A stretch of DNA of 5,418 nucleotides from Enterocloster bolteae (GCA_021769025.1 JAETTS010000203.1:1-5418), one strand, 5' to 3'. Positions 1 to 5,418 are shown, counted from the first letter of the stretch. The notes: generated by a model from the letters alone, not told the origin. Translations and numbers: made by a program.

Positions 1-401
1 ACAACCGGGTATACATGCAGTTTGCCAGGGCAGCCTATGAGGGAAGGGATCTTGTCCTGAAGACCAGCGGAAGATCCATGGGAAATTATTGTGCTCTGGA
101 TGATACTGTGGAGGGCATCCTTACTATCTTATACAAAGGAAAGGATGGAGAGGCCTATAATGTAGTCAATGAAGCCAATACCATGCGGATCCGCGATATG
201 GCGGTTCTGGTGGCTAAAAAGGTGGCAGGAGGGAAGAGCAAAGTTAAAATTGAGGAGGAAAACCCTGCCCAAACCGATTATGCTCCGGACACCGGGCTTA
301 AACTGTCCGGAGAGAAGCTTCGGAAGCTGGGATGGGTTCCGAAAAAGAGCCTGGAGGAAATGTACCAGGAAGTGATTGGGGGATTGAATGAGGTAGAATA
401 A
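1..401 (+). CDS. NAD-dependent sugar-nucleotide epimerase/dehydratase, C-terminal part (5' truncated)
   Basis: The reading frame is open from base 3 (N-R-V-Y precede the first in-frame ATG at 15) to TAA at 399-401, so that ATG is internal and the gene starts upstream of the window. About 132 C-terminal residues are visible. They match the substrate-binding end of extended short-chain dehydrogenases that act on nucleotide sugars: an FARAAYEGRDLVL segment, then GRSMGNYCALDDTVEGILTIL (the region that usually follows the sugar-binding loop), then GEAYNVVNEANTMRIRDMAVLVA and a closing KLRKLGWVPKKSLEEMYQEVI helix. These features are shared by UDP-glucuronate decarboxylases, dTDP-glucose dehydratases and UDP-hexose epimerases. 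The Rossmann NAD-binding domain and the catalytic YxxxK are outside the window, so the exact reaction cannot be assigned. A role in surface polysaccharide precursor synthesis is the usual context but is inferred. No U-tailed terminator follows directly. Confidence 0.85.
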   Translation, partial: NRVYMQFARAAYEGRDLVLKTSGRSMGNYCALDDTVEGILTILYKGKDGEAYNVVNEANTMRIRDMAVLVAKKVAGGKSKVKIEEENPAQTDYAPDTGLKLSGEKLRKLGWVPKKSLEEMYQEVIGGLNEVE

Positions 402-432
402 TCAGTATAGTTATGGGGCCAAAGCATATGCG

Positions 433-464
433 GTTACGTTCACAGGGCATCTGTGAGCAATAAC
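433..464 (+). other. Stem-loop downstream of the epimerase gene
   Basis: GTTCACAG (438-445) pairs with CTGTGAGC (451-458) around a 5-base loop, with one G-T wobble. GTTA (433-436) can extend the stem by pairing with TAAC (461-464) across a small internal loop. No T-run follows on either strand, so this is not a standard intrinsic terminator. It may stabilise the 3' end of the upstream mRNA or assist termination in another way. The structure is seen in the sequence; its role is not known. Confidence 0.35.
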
Positions 465-478
465 GAATAATTACAATT

Positions 479-499
479 CATCGTTTACGTCATCGTTTA
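479..499 (+). repeat. Tandem direct repeat upstream of the guaD promoter
   Basis: CATCGTTTA occurs at 479-487 and again at 491-499, separated by CGT (12-base period), followed by a partial third unit TCGTT (500-504). It lies 16 bases upstream of the proposed -35 element, a place where an activator or repressor could bind. No known operator was recognised. Function is inference only. Confidence 0.45.
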
Positions 500-515
500 T
501 CGTTCCATGGGCCTC

Positions 516-544
516 TGGACAGATATCCCATTTCATGATATGAT
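516..544 (+). promoter_or_regulatory. Sigma-A promoter for the riboswitch-guaD transcript
   Basis: TGGACA (516-521, five of six matches to TTGACA) is followed by a 17-base spacer and TATGAT (539-544, five of six matches to TATAAT). A TGA triplet directly before the -10 gives an extended -10. Transcription would start near 551, about 20 bases before the aptamer, which is what a riboswitch leader needs. The fit to consensus and the position support the call; no start site has been measured. Confidence 0.65.
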
Positions 545-568
545 AGAAATATCGTAATAGATTGTGCC

Positions 569-639
569 TTAATTGTGTATAATTCCGGGATTGGCCGGAA
601 GTTTCTACCAACTACCGTAAAAGTTGACTACATGATTGG
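569..639 (+). promoter_or_regulatory. Purine riboswitch aptamer, guanine type
   Basis: The conserved core of the purine riboswitch family (Rfam RF00167) is readable. UAUAAU at 578-583 forms the J1/2 side. GUUUCUAC at 601-608 is J2/3 and equals the canonical sequence. CCGUAAA at 615-621 is loop L3. GACUA at 626-630 contains the ligand-pairing pyrimidine. That base (628) is C, which specifies guanine or hypoxanthine; adenine aptamers have U. P1 pairs 571-579 with 629-637 (9 pairs, two wobbles, extendable by two G-U pairs to 569/639). P2 pairs 583-588 with 595-600 around L2 GAUUGG. P3 pairs 609-613 with 622-626, leaving A614 unpaired. The GG of L2 and CC of L3 needed for the kissing-loop contact are present. 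Oddities: L2 has 6 rather than 7 bases, and P2 and P3 are each about one pair shorter than in the well-studied xpt aptamer. The leader precedes a guanine deaminase gene, which fits the predicted ligand. Confidence 0.9.
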
Positions 640-657
640 ATGTAGCCAGCTTTTTTT
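619..657 (+). terminator. Intrinsic terminator forming the riboswitch expression platform
   Basis: GTTG (623-626) pairs with CAGC (647-650) with one wobble, there is an A-C mismatch at 627/646, and CTACAT (628-633) pairs with ATGTAG (640-645) around a 6-base loop. Seven T follow at 651-657, and AAAA at 619-622 can pair with their first four bases. The 5' arm consists of the aptamer's P3 3' strand, the ligand-binding C628 and the P1 3' strand. Aptamer folding and terminator folding therefore exclude each other. Ligand binding should prevent termination, giving an ON switch; this direction is inferred from base pairing. Confidence 0.85.
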
Positions 658-893
658 GTTGCAAAAGAGGTCTGATGAAACAATGCCATTTAACTGCTGT
701 TTGATTGTCAGAGATAATGTAGCCTGAAGCGGCCTCTTCGCGATTTCTCAAACAGCAAAATAAATGATATTGCTGATGCAGGAAGCGTTTTCTTTCTGAC
801 AGGCCAGAAGGTTTTGATTACAGTGAGCGCCAGGAGGCTGGCACACAGGTAAAAAGGGTAACAGAGACAAGACGATGGAAGGAGGAACAGCAG
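658..893 (+). other. Long 5' leader between riboswitch terminator and guaD start
   Basis: These 236 bases carry no convincing protein gene. They contain a perfect 10-base inverted repeat (TGCTGTTTGA 695-704 and TCAAACAGCA 748-757), an 8-base complementary pair (665-672 with 731-738, one wobble) that would cross it as a pseudoknot, and a short hairpin GCCAG-gagg-CTGGC (829-842) with an SD-like loop but no start codon after it. A 9-codon ORF (675-704) is preceded by AAGAGG. The guaD ribosome binding site AAGGAGG lies at 879-885, 8 bases before the ATG. A weak promoter-like pair (TTAACT 690-695, 17 bases, GATAAT 713-718) could bypass the riboswitch, but this is uncertain. Confidence 0.4.
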
Positions 894-2186
894 ATGAGAG
901 AACATTCATGGATTTTAAAAGGAAACATTGTTTACAGCAAATCCCAGACAGAACTGTCCGTCACAGAGCAGGGATATCTGGTGTGTTGCCAGGGGATTTG
1001 CCAGGGGGTATTTGAGCAGATACCAGAACAGTTTAAAGGTTTGCCAGTGACAGATTATGGGGATGCCCTTATTATTCCGGGGATGACGGATCTTCATCTC
1101 CATGGGCCTCAGTATTCTTTCTGCGGCCTTGGGATGGATCTGGAACTTCTGGATTGGCTGGAAACCCATACCTTTCCGGAAGAAAGCCGTTATGGATCTG
1201 TTGAGTATGCCAGGAAAGCTTATGGAACCTTTGCCGAGGACTTAAAAAGGAGCCCTACCACCAGGGCGGTGATATTCGGCACGGTTCATGTGCCGGCTAC
1301 CCGGTGCCTGATGGATACGCTGGAAGAGACCCATCTGAAAACCTATGTTGGGAAAGTGAACATGGACCAGAACTGCCCGGATTCCCTGCGGGAGAAGGAT
1401 GCTTCCTCCTCCCTTTTGGACACGAAGGAGTGGCTTCTGGATACAATGAATGCCTATGAACATGTGAAGCCCATTTTAACACCGCGGTTTGCACCCACCT
1501 GCAGCGCTGGCCTGTTAGAAGGCCTTGGGAGCCTGAGGAAACAGTACAGCCTGCCAGTACAGACCCATCTCTCCGAAAATCCATCGGAGGTGGAATGGGT
1601 AAAGGAGTTGTACCCGTGGTCCGCCTTTTACGGGGATGTGTATGACCGCTTCGGGTTGTTTGGGGGTGAAAGGGATGGAGGTGGCCCGGCGGTGATGGCC
1701 CACTGCGTCTATTCAACCGAAGAGGAAGTCTTAAGAATGAAAAAGAACAGGGTCTATATCGCCCATTGCCCTCAATCCAATGTGAACCTGTCCTCTGGAA
1801 TCGCGCCGGTTCGCAGATACTTGGAACTGGGGCTTTCCATAGGCCTTGGGACGGACTTAGCCGGCGGTGCCAACCTGTCCATGTTCCGTTGTATCACAGA
1901 TGCCATCGCTGTGTCCAAGCTTTACTGGCGGCTGGTAGATCAGGATGCAAAGCCTTTGACACTGGAGGAGGGATTCTATCTGGCTACCGTAGGCGGAGGA
2001 TCGTTCTTCGGAAACGTGGGAAGCTTTGAAAAAGGCTATGAGGCAGATGTCCTGATCGGGGATGACCAGGCAATCCCTCGCTTAGAAAACTGGGGGATCC
2101 GGGAACGCCTGGCCAGGTTTTTATATCTGTCAGGGGAAAAAGGGCAGCTTGTGGGGAAATATGTGGCTGGTGAGAAGATTTTTTGA
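894..2186 (+). CDS. guaD: Guanine deaminase (amidohydrolase family)
   Basis: Predicted to hydrolyse guanine to xanthine and ammonia in the cytoplasm, feeding purine salvage or degradation. The 430 residues are close to the usual length (about 430-450) of amidohydrolase-type guanine deaminases; the short Bacillus GuaD belongs to the unrelated cytidine-deaminase-like fold. A small N-terminal beta region (about 1-60) leads into a metal-dependent TIM barrel. Expected zinc ligands are visible: H68 and H70 in DLHLH, H225 in QTHLSENPSE, H270 in MAHCV and D321 in GTDLAGG. Family-typical guanine deaminase segments are GPQYSFCGLGMDLELLDWL (71-89) with TFPEE (93-97), NMDQNCP (156-162), TPRFAPTCS (196-204) and IAHCPQSN (289-296). 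The start is set by AAGGAGG eight bases upstream of ATG 894. The gene lies downstream of a guanine-type riboswitch with a ligand-dependent terminator, so induction by guanine is expected. No key residue is missing. Other cyclic amidine hydrolases of the ATZ/TRZ group are the alternative but fit the motifs less well. Confidence 0.93.
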   Translation: MREHSWILKGNIVYSKSQTELSVTEQGYLVCCQGICQGVFEQIPEQFKGLPVTDYGDALIIPGMTDLHLHGPQYSFCGLGMDLELLDWLETHTFPEESRYGSVEYARKAYGTFAEDLKRSPTTRAVIFGTVHVPATRCLMDTLEETHLKTYVGKVNMDQNCPDSLREKDASSSLLDTKEWLLDTMNAYEHVKPILTPRFAPTCSAGLLEGLGSLRKQYSLPVQTHLSENPSEVEWVKELYPWSAFYGDVYDRFGLFGGERDGGGPAVMAHCVYSTEEEVLRMKKNRVYIAHCPQSNVNLSSGIAPVRRYLELGLSIGLGTDLAGGANLSMFRCITDAIAVSKLYWRLVDQDAKPLTLEEGFYLATVGGGSFFGNVGSFEKGYEADVLIGDDQAIPRLENWGIRERLARFLYLSGEKGQLVGKYVAGEKIF

Positions 2187-2239
2187 TGGAGACAGCAAAA
2201 GGGAATCATATTTTTATATAGGATAACATGAAGGAATAG

Positions 2240-2258
2240 TACATATAACTTCTATGTA
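2240..2258 (+). other. Short inverted repeat upstream of the livK promoter
   Basis: TACATA (2240-2245) and TATGTA (2253-2258) are separated by 7 bases, 21 bases upstream of the livK -35 box. The AT-rich 6-pair stem has no T-run after it, so it is a poor terminator. It could be an operator-like dyad. The rest of the 171-base gap after guaD shows no clear terminator. Confidence 0.3.
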
Positions 2259-2279
2259 GGGCTGCATTGCAGGAAAGTG

Positions 2280-2308
2280 TTGACAAGCGAAAATGATAAA
2301 GTTATAAT
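2280..2308 (+). promoter_or_regulatory. Perfect-consensus sigma-A promoter for livK
   Basis: TTGACA (2280-2285) and TATAAT (2303-2308) match consensus at all twelve positions with the optimal 17-base spacer. Transcription should start near 2315, leaving a leader of about 43 bases with AGGAGG at 2341-2346, 11 bases before the livK ATG. This predicts strong, riboswitch-independent transcription of the binding protein. A small dyad GAAA-gaa-TTTC (2326-2336) lies in the leader; its role is unknown. Confidence 0.9.
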
Positions 2309-2357
2309 GTAGAAAGTTTTTACATGAAAGAATTTCTATGAGGAGGAAAAGAAAATT

Positions 2358-3593
2358 ATGAAAAAACTGATTACATTTGGCTTGGCAGCAGCTATGGTTG
2401 CCTCTTTGGCTGCCTGTGGCGGCAATGGAGGAGGAAATACGACTACTGCAGCAGCCGGCGGGGAGACCACAACCGCAGCGGCAGGCAGTGAAGAGACTAC
2501 AACCGCAGGGGCATCTGATAATTCTGGCGCAGCGGAAGGCGCGTTTAAGATTGGTGTTATCGGACCGTTAACCGGTGGGGCAGCAGCTTATGGCAATGCG
2601 GTTAAGAATGGTGCCGATCTGGCAGTAAAGGAGATCAATGCAGCAGGCGGCGTTGGCGGTTACATGCTGGAACTCAACGCACAGGATGACGAGCACGATG
2701 CCCAGAAGTCTGTGAATGCATACAACACCTTAAAAGACTGGGGCGCACAGATGATCGTAGGTTCCACCACATCTGGCCCTTGTATCGCAGTGTCAGCAGA
2801 GACAGCCAATGACAATATGTTCCAGATCACACCATCTGGTTCTGCCGTAGAGTGTGTATCTCCTGACAACGTATTCCGTGTATGCTTCTCAGACCCGGAT
2901 CAGGGTATGGCAGCGGCAAAGTACATTGGTGAGAACAAGCTGGCTACCACCATTGCGATTATTTATGACAGTTCCACAGAGTACTCTTCTGGTATCCGTG
3001 AGGCATTTATGAAGGAAGCCAGCAATCAGGGCCTGGAGATCGTAGCAGATGAGGCGTTTACGGCTGACAATGCAACGGATTTCTCCGTACAGCTTGACAA
3101 GGCGAAAGAGGCCAATGCAGAGCTTGTGTTCCTTCCGATCTACTATCAGGAGGCTTCCATCATCTTAAAGCAGGCCAGTGACAAGGGATTTGAGACCATC
3201 TTCTTCGGTGTAGACGGTATGGACGGTATCCTGTCTGTTGAGAACTTTGATACGTCCTTGGCAGAAGGCGTTATGCTTTTGACTCCTTTCTCCGCAACCG
3301 AGGAATCCAGCAAGAAGTTTACCTCTGATTATGTAGCGGCATACGGCGAGGAGCCCAACCAGTTTGCAGCAGATTCCTACGATGCAGTTTATGCATTGAA
3401 GGCAGCTATCGAGAAATCCGGCGTGACTCCGGACATGGATGCTTCCGCTATCTGTGATGCCTTAAAGCCAGCTATGACAGAGATTACCATCGACGGCCTG
3501 ACCGGTTCCGGCATGTCCTGGAACGCAGCAGGCGAGCCTGACAAAGAGCCGAAGGCTGCAAAGATTGTAAACGGCGTATATGAGATGCAATAG
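2358..3593 (+). CDS. livK: HAAT-family ABC transporter substrate-binding lipoprotein (LivK-like)
   Basis: Extracytoplasmic, membrane-anchored receptor of a branched-chain or hydrophobic amino acid importer. Residues 1-19 form a lipoprotein signal peptide (KK, hydrophobic stretch, lipobox LAAC) with C20 as the lipidated cysteine. Residues 21-61 are a Gly/Thr/Ala-rich flexible linker with TTTA repeated three times (28-31, 37-40, 47-50). The periplasmic-binding-protein type I domain starts at FKIGVIGPLTGGAAAYG (63-79) and runs to the end. Ligand-pocket segments of the family are recognisable: VGSTTSGP (134-141), ITPSGSA (157-163), YDSSTEYSSG (203-212) and FGVDGMD (283-289). Length, 411 residues, is normal once the linker is counted. 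livH and livM follow downstream, supporting the transporter assignment. The true ligand is not readable from sequence: this family also includes receptors for urea, amides and aromatic compounds. The gene has its own consensus promoter and a terminator-like hairpin behind it, which suggests higher output than the permease genes. Confidence 0.9.
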   Translation: MKKLITFGLAAAMVASLAACGGNGGGNTTTAAAGGETTTAAAGSEETTTAGASDNSGAAEGAFKIGVIGPLTGGAAAYGNAVKNGADLAVKEINAAGGVGGYMLELNAQDDEHDAQKSVNAYNTLKDWGAQMIVGSTTSGPCIAVSAETANDNMFQITPSGSAVECVSPDNVFRVCFSDPDQGMAAAKYIGENKLATTIAIIYDSSTEYSSGIREAFMKEASNQGLEIVADEAFTADNATDFSVQLDKAKEANAELVFLPIYYQEASIILKQASDKGFETIFFGVDGMDGILSVENFDTSLAEGVMLLTPFSATEESSKKFTSDYVAAYGEEPNQFAADSYDAVYALKAAIEKSGVTPDMDASAICDALKPAMTEITIDGLTGSGMSWNAAGEPDKEPKAAKIVNGVYEMQ

Positions 3594-3648
3594 GGTATAA
3601 GGGATATAGAAGATTTAGGGATCAGGCATCTGGAATGATCTGGATCCA

Positions 3649-3683
3649 GGGAGGGGTTGTCATATAGACAGCCTCTCTTCTTT
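3649..3683 (+). terminator. Intrinsic terminator after livK
   Basis: Bases 3649-3661 (GGGAGGGGTTGTC) pair with 3667-3679 around a 5-base ATATA loop: 13 pairs, four of them G-T wobbles. The short T-rich tail TTCTTT runs to 3683. The tail is interrupted by a C, so termination may be partial. It separates livK from livH and would lower permease mRNA relative to binding-protein mRNA. A palindrome CTGGATCCAG (3640-3649) abuts the stem and shares one base with it. Confidence 0.75.
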
Positions 3684-3759
3684 ATAACAATTGGAATTGA
3701 TTGGCAGAGTTTTCGTTGGCTGGGCAGTGGTAAGAGGGTGGTGGGCCATAAACTTTCAC

Positions 3760-3788
3760 TTGCGTAACATAGTAGCCTATGATATAAT
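3760..3788 (+). promoter_or_regulatory. Probable promoter for livH-livM
   Basis: TATAAT (3783-3788) is preceded by TGA, giving a consensus extended -10. The -35 at the proper 17-base distance is TTGCGT (3760-3765), matching only three of six positions, which an extended -10 can tolerate. A dyad CATAG-N4-CTATG (3768-3781) fills the end of the spacer and could be an operator. Transcription would start near 3795, about 32 bases before the livH ATG. Confidence 0.55.
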
Positions 3789-3826
3789 TCGACATAATAT
3801 TGTTTTGAAAAAGAGGGGTAGGGAAG

Positions 3827-4708
3827 ATGAGTTTTCTGTCTTATTTAATTAATGGCATCAGCCTGGGCAGCATTTATGCGATCATTGCTCTTGGATATAC
3901 CATGGTATACGGAATTGCCAGGATGCTGAATTTTGCCCATGGAGACATTATCATGGTAGGCGGCTTTGCGATATTCACAGTGGTCAGCACCATGGGTCTG
4001 CCGCCGCTTGTTGGAATTCTGGTGGGAGTGGCAGTGTGTACAGTTCTGGGGGTAGTCATTGAAACCATTGCCTACCGCCCTCTCAGGGGAGCATCTTCCC
4101 TGGCAGTTCTCATCACGGCAATCGGAGTCAGTTATCTCTTGCAGAACATTGCCCTTTTGGTGTTTGGATCCAATGCCCGCCAGTTTACTTCTGTGGTGAA
4201 TGTTCCGAATCTGAAGCTTGCCGGTGGACAGCTGTCCATATCCGGAGTCACCATTGTAACGATTGTCACTTGTATTGTCATCATGGTGGCGTTAACAACC
4301 TTTATTAAGAAGACAAAGATTGGCCAGGCTATGTTGGCCGTTTCGGAGGATAAGGGAGCGGCTACTCTCATGGGAATCAATGTAAACCGTACCATAGCCA
4401 TCACCTTTGCCATTGGCTCCGCCCTGGCGGCCATAGCAGGTGCGCTTTTGTGCTCCACCTATCCGTCCTTAACCCCCTACACTGGTTCCATGCCAGGCAT
4501 CAAGGCCTTTGTGGCGGCGGTGTTCGGAGGGATCGGCTCCATTCCGGGGGCGCTAATCGGTGGGATTATCTTAGGAATCATCGAGAATTTATCAAAAGCC
4601 TATATTTCCTCCCAGCTGTCAGATGCCATTGTATTTTCTGTGCTGATTGTGGTGCTTTTAGTCCGTCCCACAGGAATTCTGGGCAAGAAGATCAATGAGA
4701 AAGTGTAG
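3827..4708 (+). CDS. livH: Branched-chain amino acid ABC transporter permease (LivH)
   Basis: Integral membrane subunit that forms the translocation path together with LivM. The 293 residues match the usual length of about 290-310. The N-terminus NGISLGSIYAIIALGYTMVYGIARMLNFAHGDIIMVGGF (9-47) is the family signature. Several hydrophobic membrane segments follow (about 61-81, 92-113, 141-160, 189-210, 223-254, 265-280). The cytoplasmic loop TKIGQAMLAVSEDKGAATLMGINV (163-186) is the conserved region that precedes the transmembrane half contacting the ATPase. FGGIGSIPGALIGG (233-246) is the conserved glycine-rich segment near the C-terminus, ending in RPTGILG. The ATG at 3827 is chosen because AGAGGGG (3812-3818) sits 8 bases upstream and the signature begins right after it. 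livM starts 9 bases after the stop, so the two are cotranscribed. No disrupting change was seen. Confidence 0.95.
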   Translation: MSFLSYLINGISLGSIYAIIALGYTMVYGIARMLNFAHGDIIMVGGFAIFTVVSTMGLPPLVGILVGVAVCTVLGVVIETIAYRPLRGASSLAVLITAIGVSYLLQNIALLVFGSNARQFTSVVNVPNLKLAGGQLSISGVTIVTIVTCIVIMVALTTFIKKTKIGQAMLAVSEDKGAATLMGINVNRTIAITFAIGSALAAIAGALLCSTYPSLTPYTGSMPGIKAFVAAVFGGIGSIPGALIGGIILGIIENLSKAYISSQLSDAIVFSVLIVVLLVRPTGILGKKINEKV

Positions 4709-4717
4709 GTGAGAAGA

Positions 4718-5418
4718 ATGAAAAAGAATAAAGTGCTGATTCAGGATCTGATTACCTATGGAATCGTATTTTTGATGTGGGGCCTGGTTGGAATCATGGA
4801 AGCCACAGGCAGCATGACAAGCCTTTTAAGGGGCCTTTTGGTTCCCTTATGTATCTACGCGATTCTGGCGATCTCATTAAACCTTACTGTAGGGATTCTG
4901 GGGGAGTTAAGCCTGGGGCATGCGGGATTTATGTGTGTAGGCGCTTTTGCAGGTGCATTTTTTACCAAGTGTATGGAGACAGCTATTCCAAGTGTAGGAC
5001 TTCGGTTTTTCCTGGCGTTGATCCTGGGAGCAGTGGTAGCTGGGATCTTTGGAATCCTCATAGGGATTCCGGTTCTCCGCTTAAAGGGAGATTACCTGGC
5101 GATTGTGACTCTGGCTTTCGGTGAGATTATTAAGAACCTGATTAATGTTATGTATGTGGGAAAGGATGCCTCCGGGTTTCACTTTTCCATTAAGGATACC
5201 ACCTCTCTGGGCCTGGATGAAGCTGGTGTGGTTATCATCAAGGGTGCCCAGGGAATCACAGGGACGCCTAGGGCGGCTACCTTTACCATCGGCATGATCC
5301 TGGTTTTAGCCACCCTGTTCATTGTCCTGAATCTGATGCATTCCAGGACAGGACGGGCCATTATGGCAATCCGGGATAATCGGATTGCGGCAGAGTCCAT
5401 TGGAATCCATGTGACCAA
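4718..5418 (+). CDS. livM: Branched-chain amino acid ABC transporter permease (LivM), 3' truncated by window
   Basis: Second membrane subunit of the importer. The frame is open from ATG 4718 to the window edge, giving 233 complete codons of a protein usually about 300-350 residues long. The LivM signature ISLNLTVGILGELSLGHAGF (52-71) is present, followed by PVLRLKGDYLAIVTLAFGEIIKN (118-140) and SRTGRAIMAIRDNRIAAESIGI (209-230), the loop that precedes the last membrane helices and the ATPase-coupling region. Hydrophobic segments lie at about 12-27, 39-62, 66-82, 97-118 and 188-207. The ribosome binding site AGGTGA (4707-4712) overlaps the last two bases of the livH stop codon and lies 5 bases before the ATG, implying tight, possibly coupled translation. 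The missing C-terminus and the livG/livF ATPase genes are expected just downstream. Confidence 0.95.
   Translation, partial: MKKNKVLIQDLITYGIVFLMWGLVGIMEATGSMTSLLRGLLVPLCIYAILAISLNLTVGILGELSLGHAGFMCVGAFAGAFFTKCMETAIPSVGLRFFLALILGAVVAGIFGILIGIPVLRLKGDYLAIVTLAFGEIIKNLINVMYVGKDASGFHFSIKDTTSLGLDEAGVVIIKGAQGITGTPRAATFTIGMILVLATLFIVLNLMHSRTGRAIMAIRDNRIAAESIGIHVT

Noticed and set aside
690..718. Second promoter for guaD (TTAACT, 17 bases, GATAAT)
   Set aside because: Four of six and five of six matches in AT-rich sequence can arise by chance. The upstream extended -10 promoter explains the riboswitch leader better. Noted because it would bypass the riboswitch if real.
764..799. 11-codon ORF in the guaD leader
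   Set aside because: No ribosome binding site precedes the ATG and the peptide has no recognisable feature.
1297..1716. 139-residue open frame on the - strand inside guaD
   Set aside because: It is a shadow of guaD: it lies entirely within a gene with intact catalytic motifs and encodes a low-complexity Pro/Ser/Arg-rich sequence unlike any known family.
2187..2279. Terminator for guaD
   Set aside because: Only weak AT-rich hairpins are present (for example 2240-2258), with no T-run following, so no intrinsic terminator can be supported.
2322..2340. CodY- or CRE-like operator in the livK leader
   Set aside because: The small GAAA/TTTC dyad does not match the CodY or CcpA consensus well enough to name a regulator.
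4132..4458. 108-residue open frame on the - strand inside livH
   Set aside because: It is antisense to a clearly conserved permease, and its repetitive Met/Ala/Thr/Val composition mirrors codons of membrane helices on the other strand.
4777..5124. 115-residue + strand open frame overlapping livM
   Set aside because: It is out of frame with the LivM signature motifs. The real livM frame is open from 4718 to the window edge and has a ribosome binding site.

Overview
The window looks like the chromosome of an anaerobic Firmicute of the Lachnospiraceae/Clostridium type. This is inferred from strong AGGAGG-type ribosome binding sites, sigma-A promoters with 17-base spacers, U-tailed intrinsic terminators, mid-range base composition, and a substrate-binding lipoprotein with a Thr/Ala/Gly-rich linker typical of that family. 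All supported genes lie on the + strand. No mobile element, CRISPR array, tRNA or rRNA was seen.

Layout. (1) Positions 1-401 hold the C-terminal part of an NAD-dependent sugar-nucleotide epimerase/dehydratase, cut by the window edge. (2) Positions 402-893 contain no protein gene apart from a doubtful 9-codon ORF. They hold an extended -10 promoter (516-544), a purine-riboswitch aptamer with the guanine-specifying C (about 571-637), an overlapping intrinsic terminator (619-657), and a further 236-base leader. (3) Positions 894-2186 encode an amidohydrolase-type guanine deaminase (guaD). (4) A perfect-consensus promoter (2280-2308) drives livK (2358-3593), the binding lipoprotein of a hydrophobic/branched-chain amino acid (HAAT) ABC importer. 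(5) Positions 3594-3826 hold a long hairpin terminator and a second promoter. (6) livH (3827-4708) and livM (4718 to the window end, truncated) encode the two permeases. ATP-binding subunits (livG, livF) would be expected just beyond the window.

How it works together. The most interesting element is the riboswitch-guaD unit. The terminator stem is built from the 3' strands of aptamer helices P3 and P1, so the ligand-bound aptamer and the terminator cannot coexist. This predicts a ligand-ON switch in which guanine induces the enzyme that destroys it. That is a catabolic counterpart of the adenine-ON pbuE and add switches and the opposite of the usual guanine-OFF logic. The aptamer also departs slightly from canonical geometry: P2 and P3 are each about one base pair short and L2 is 6 rather than 7 nt. 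The liv genes are split by a terminator and a second promoter, which would let the binding protein be made in excess over the membrane components.
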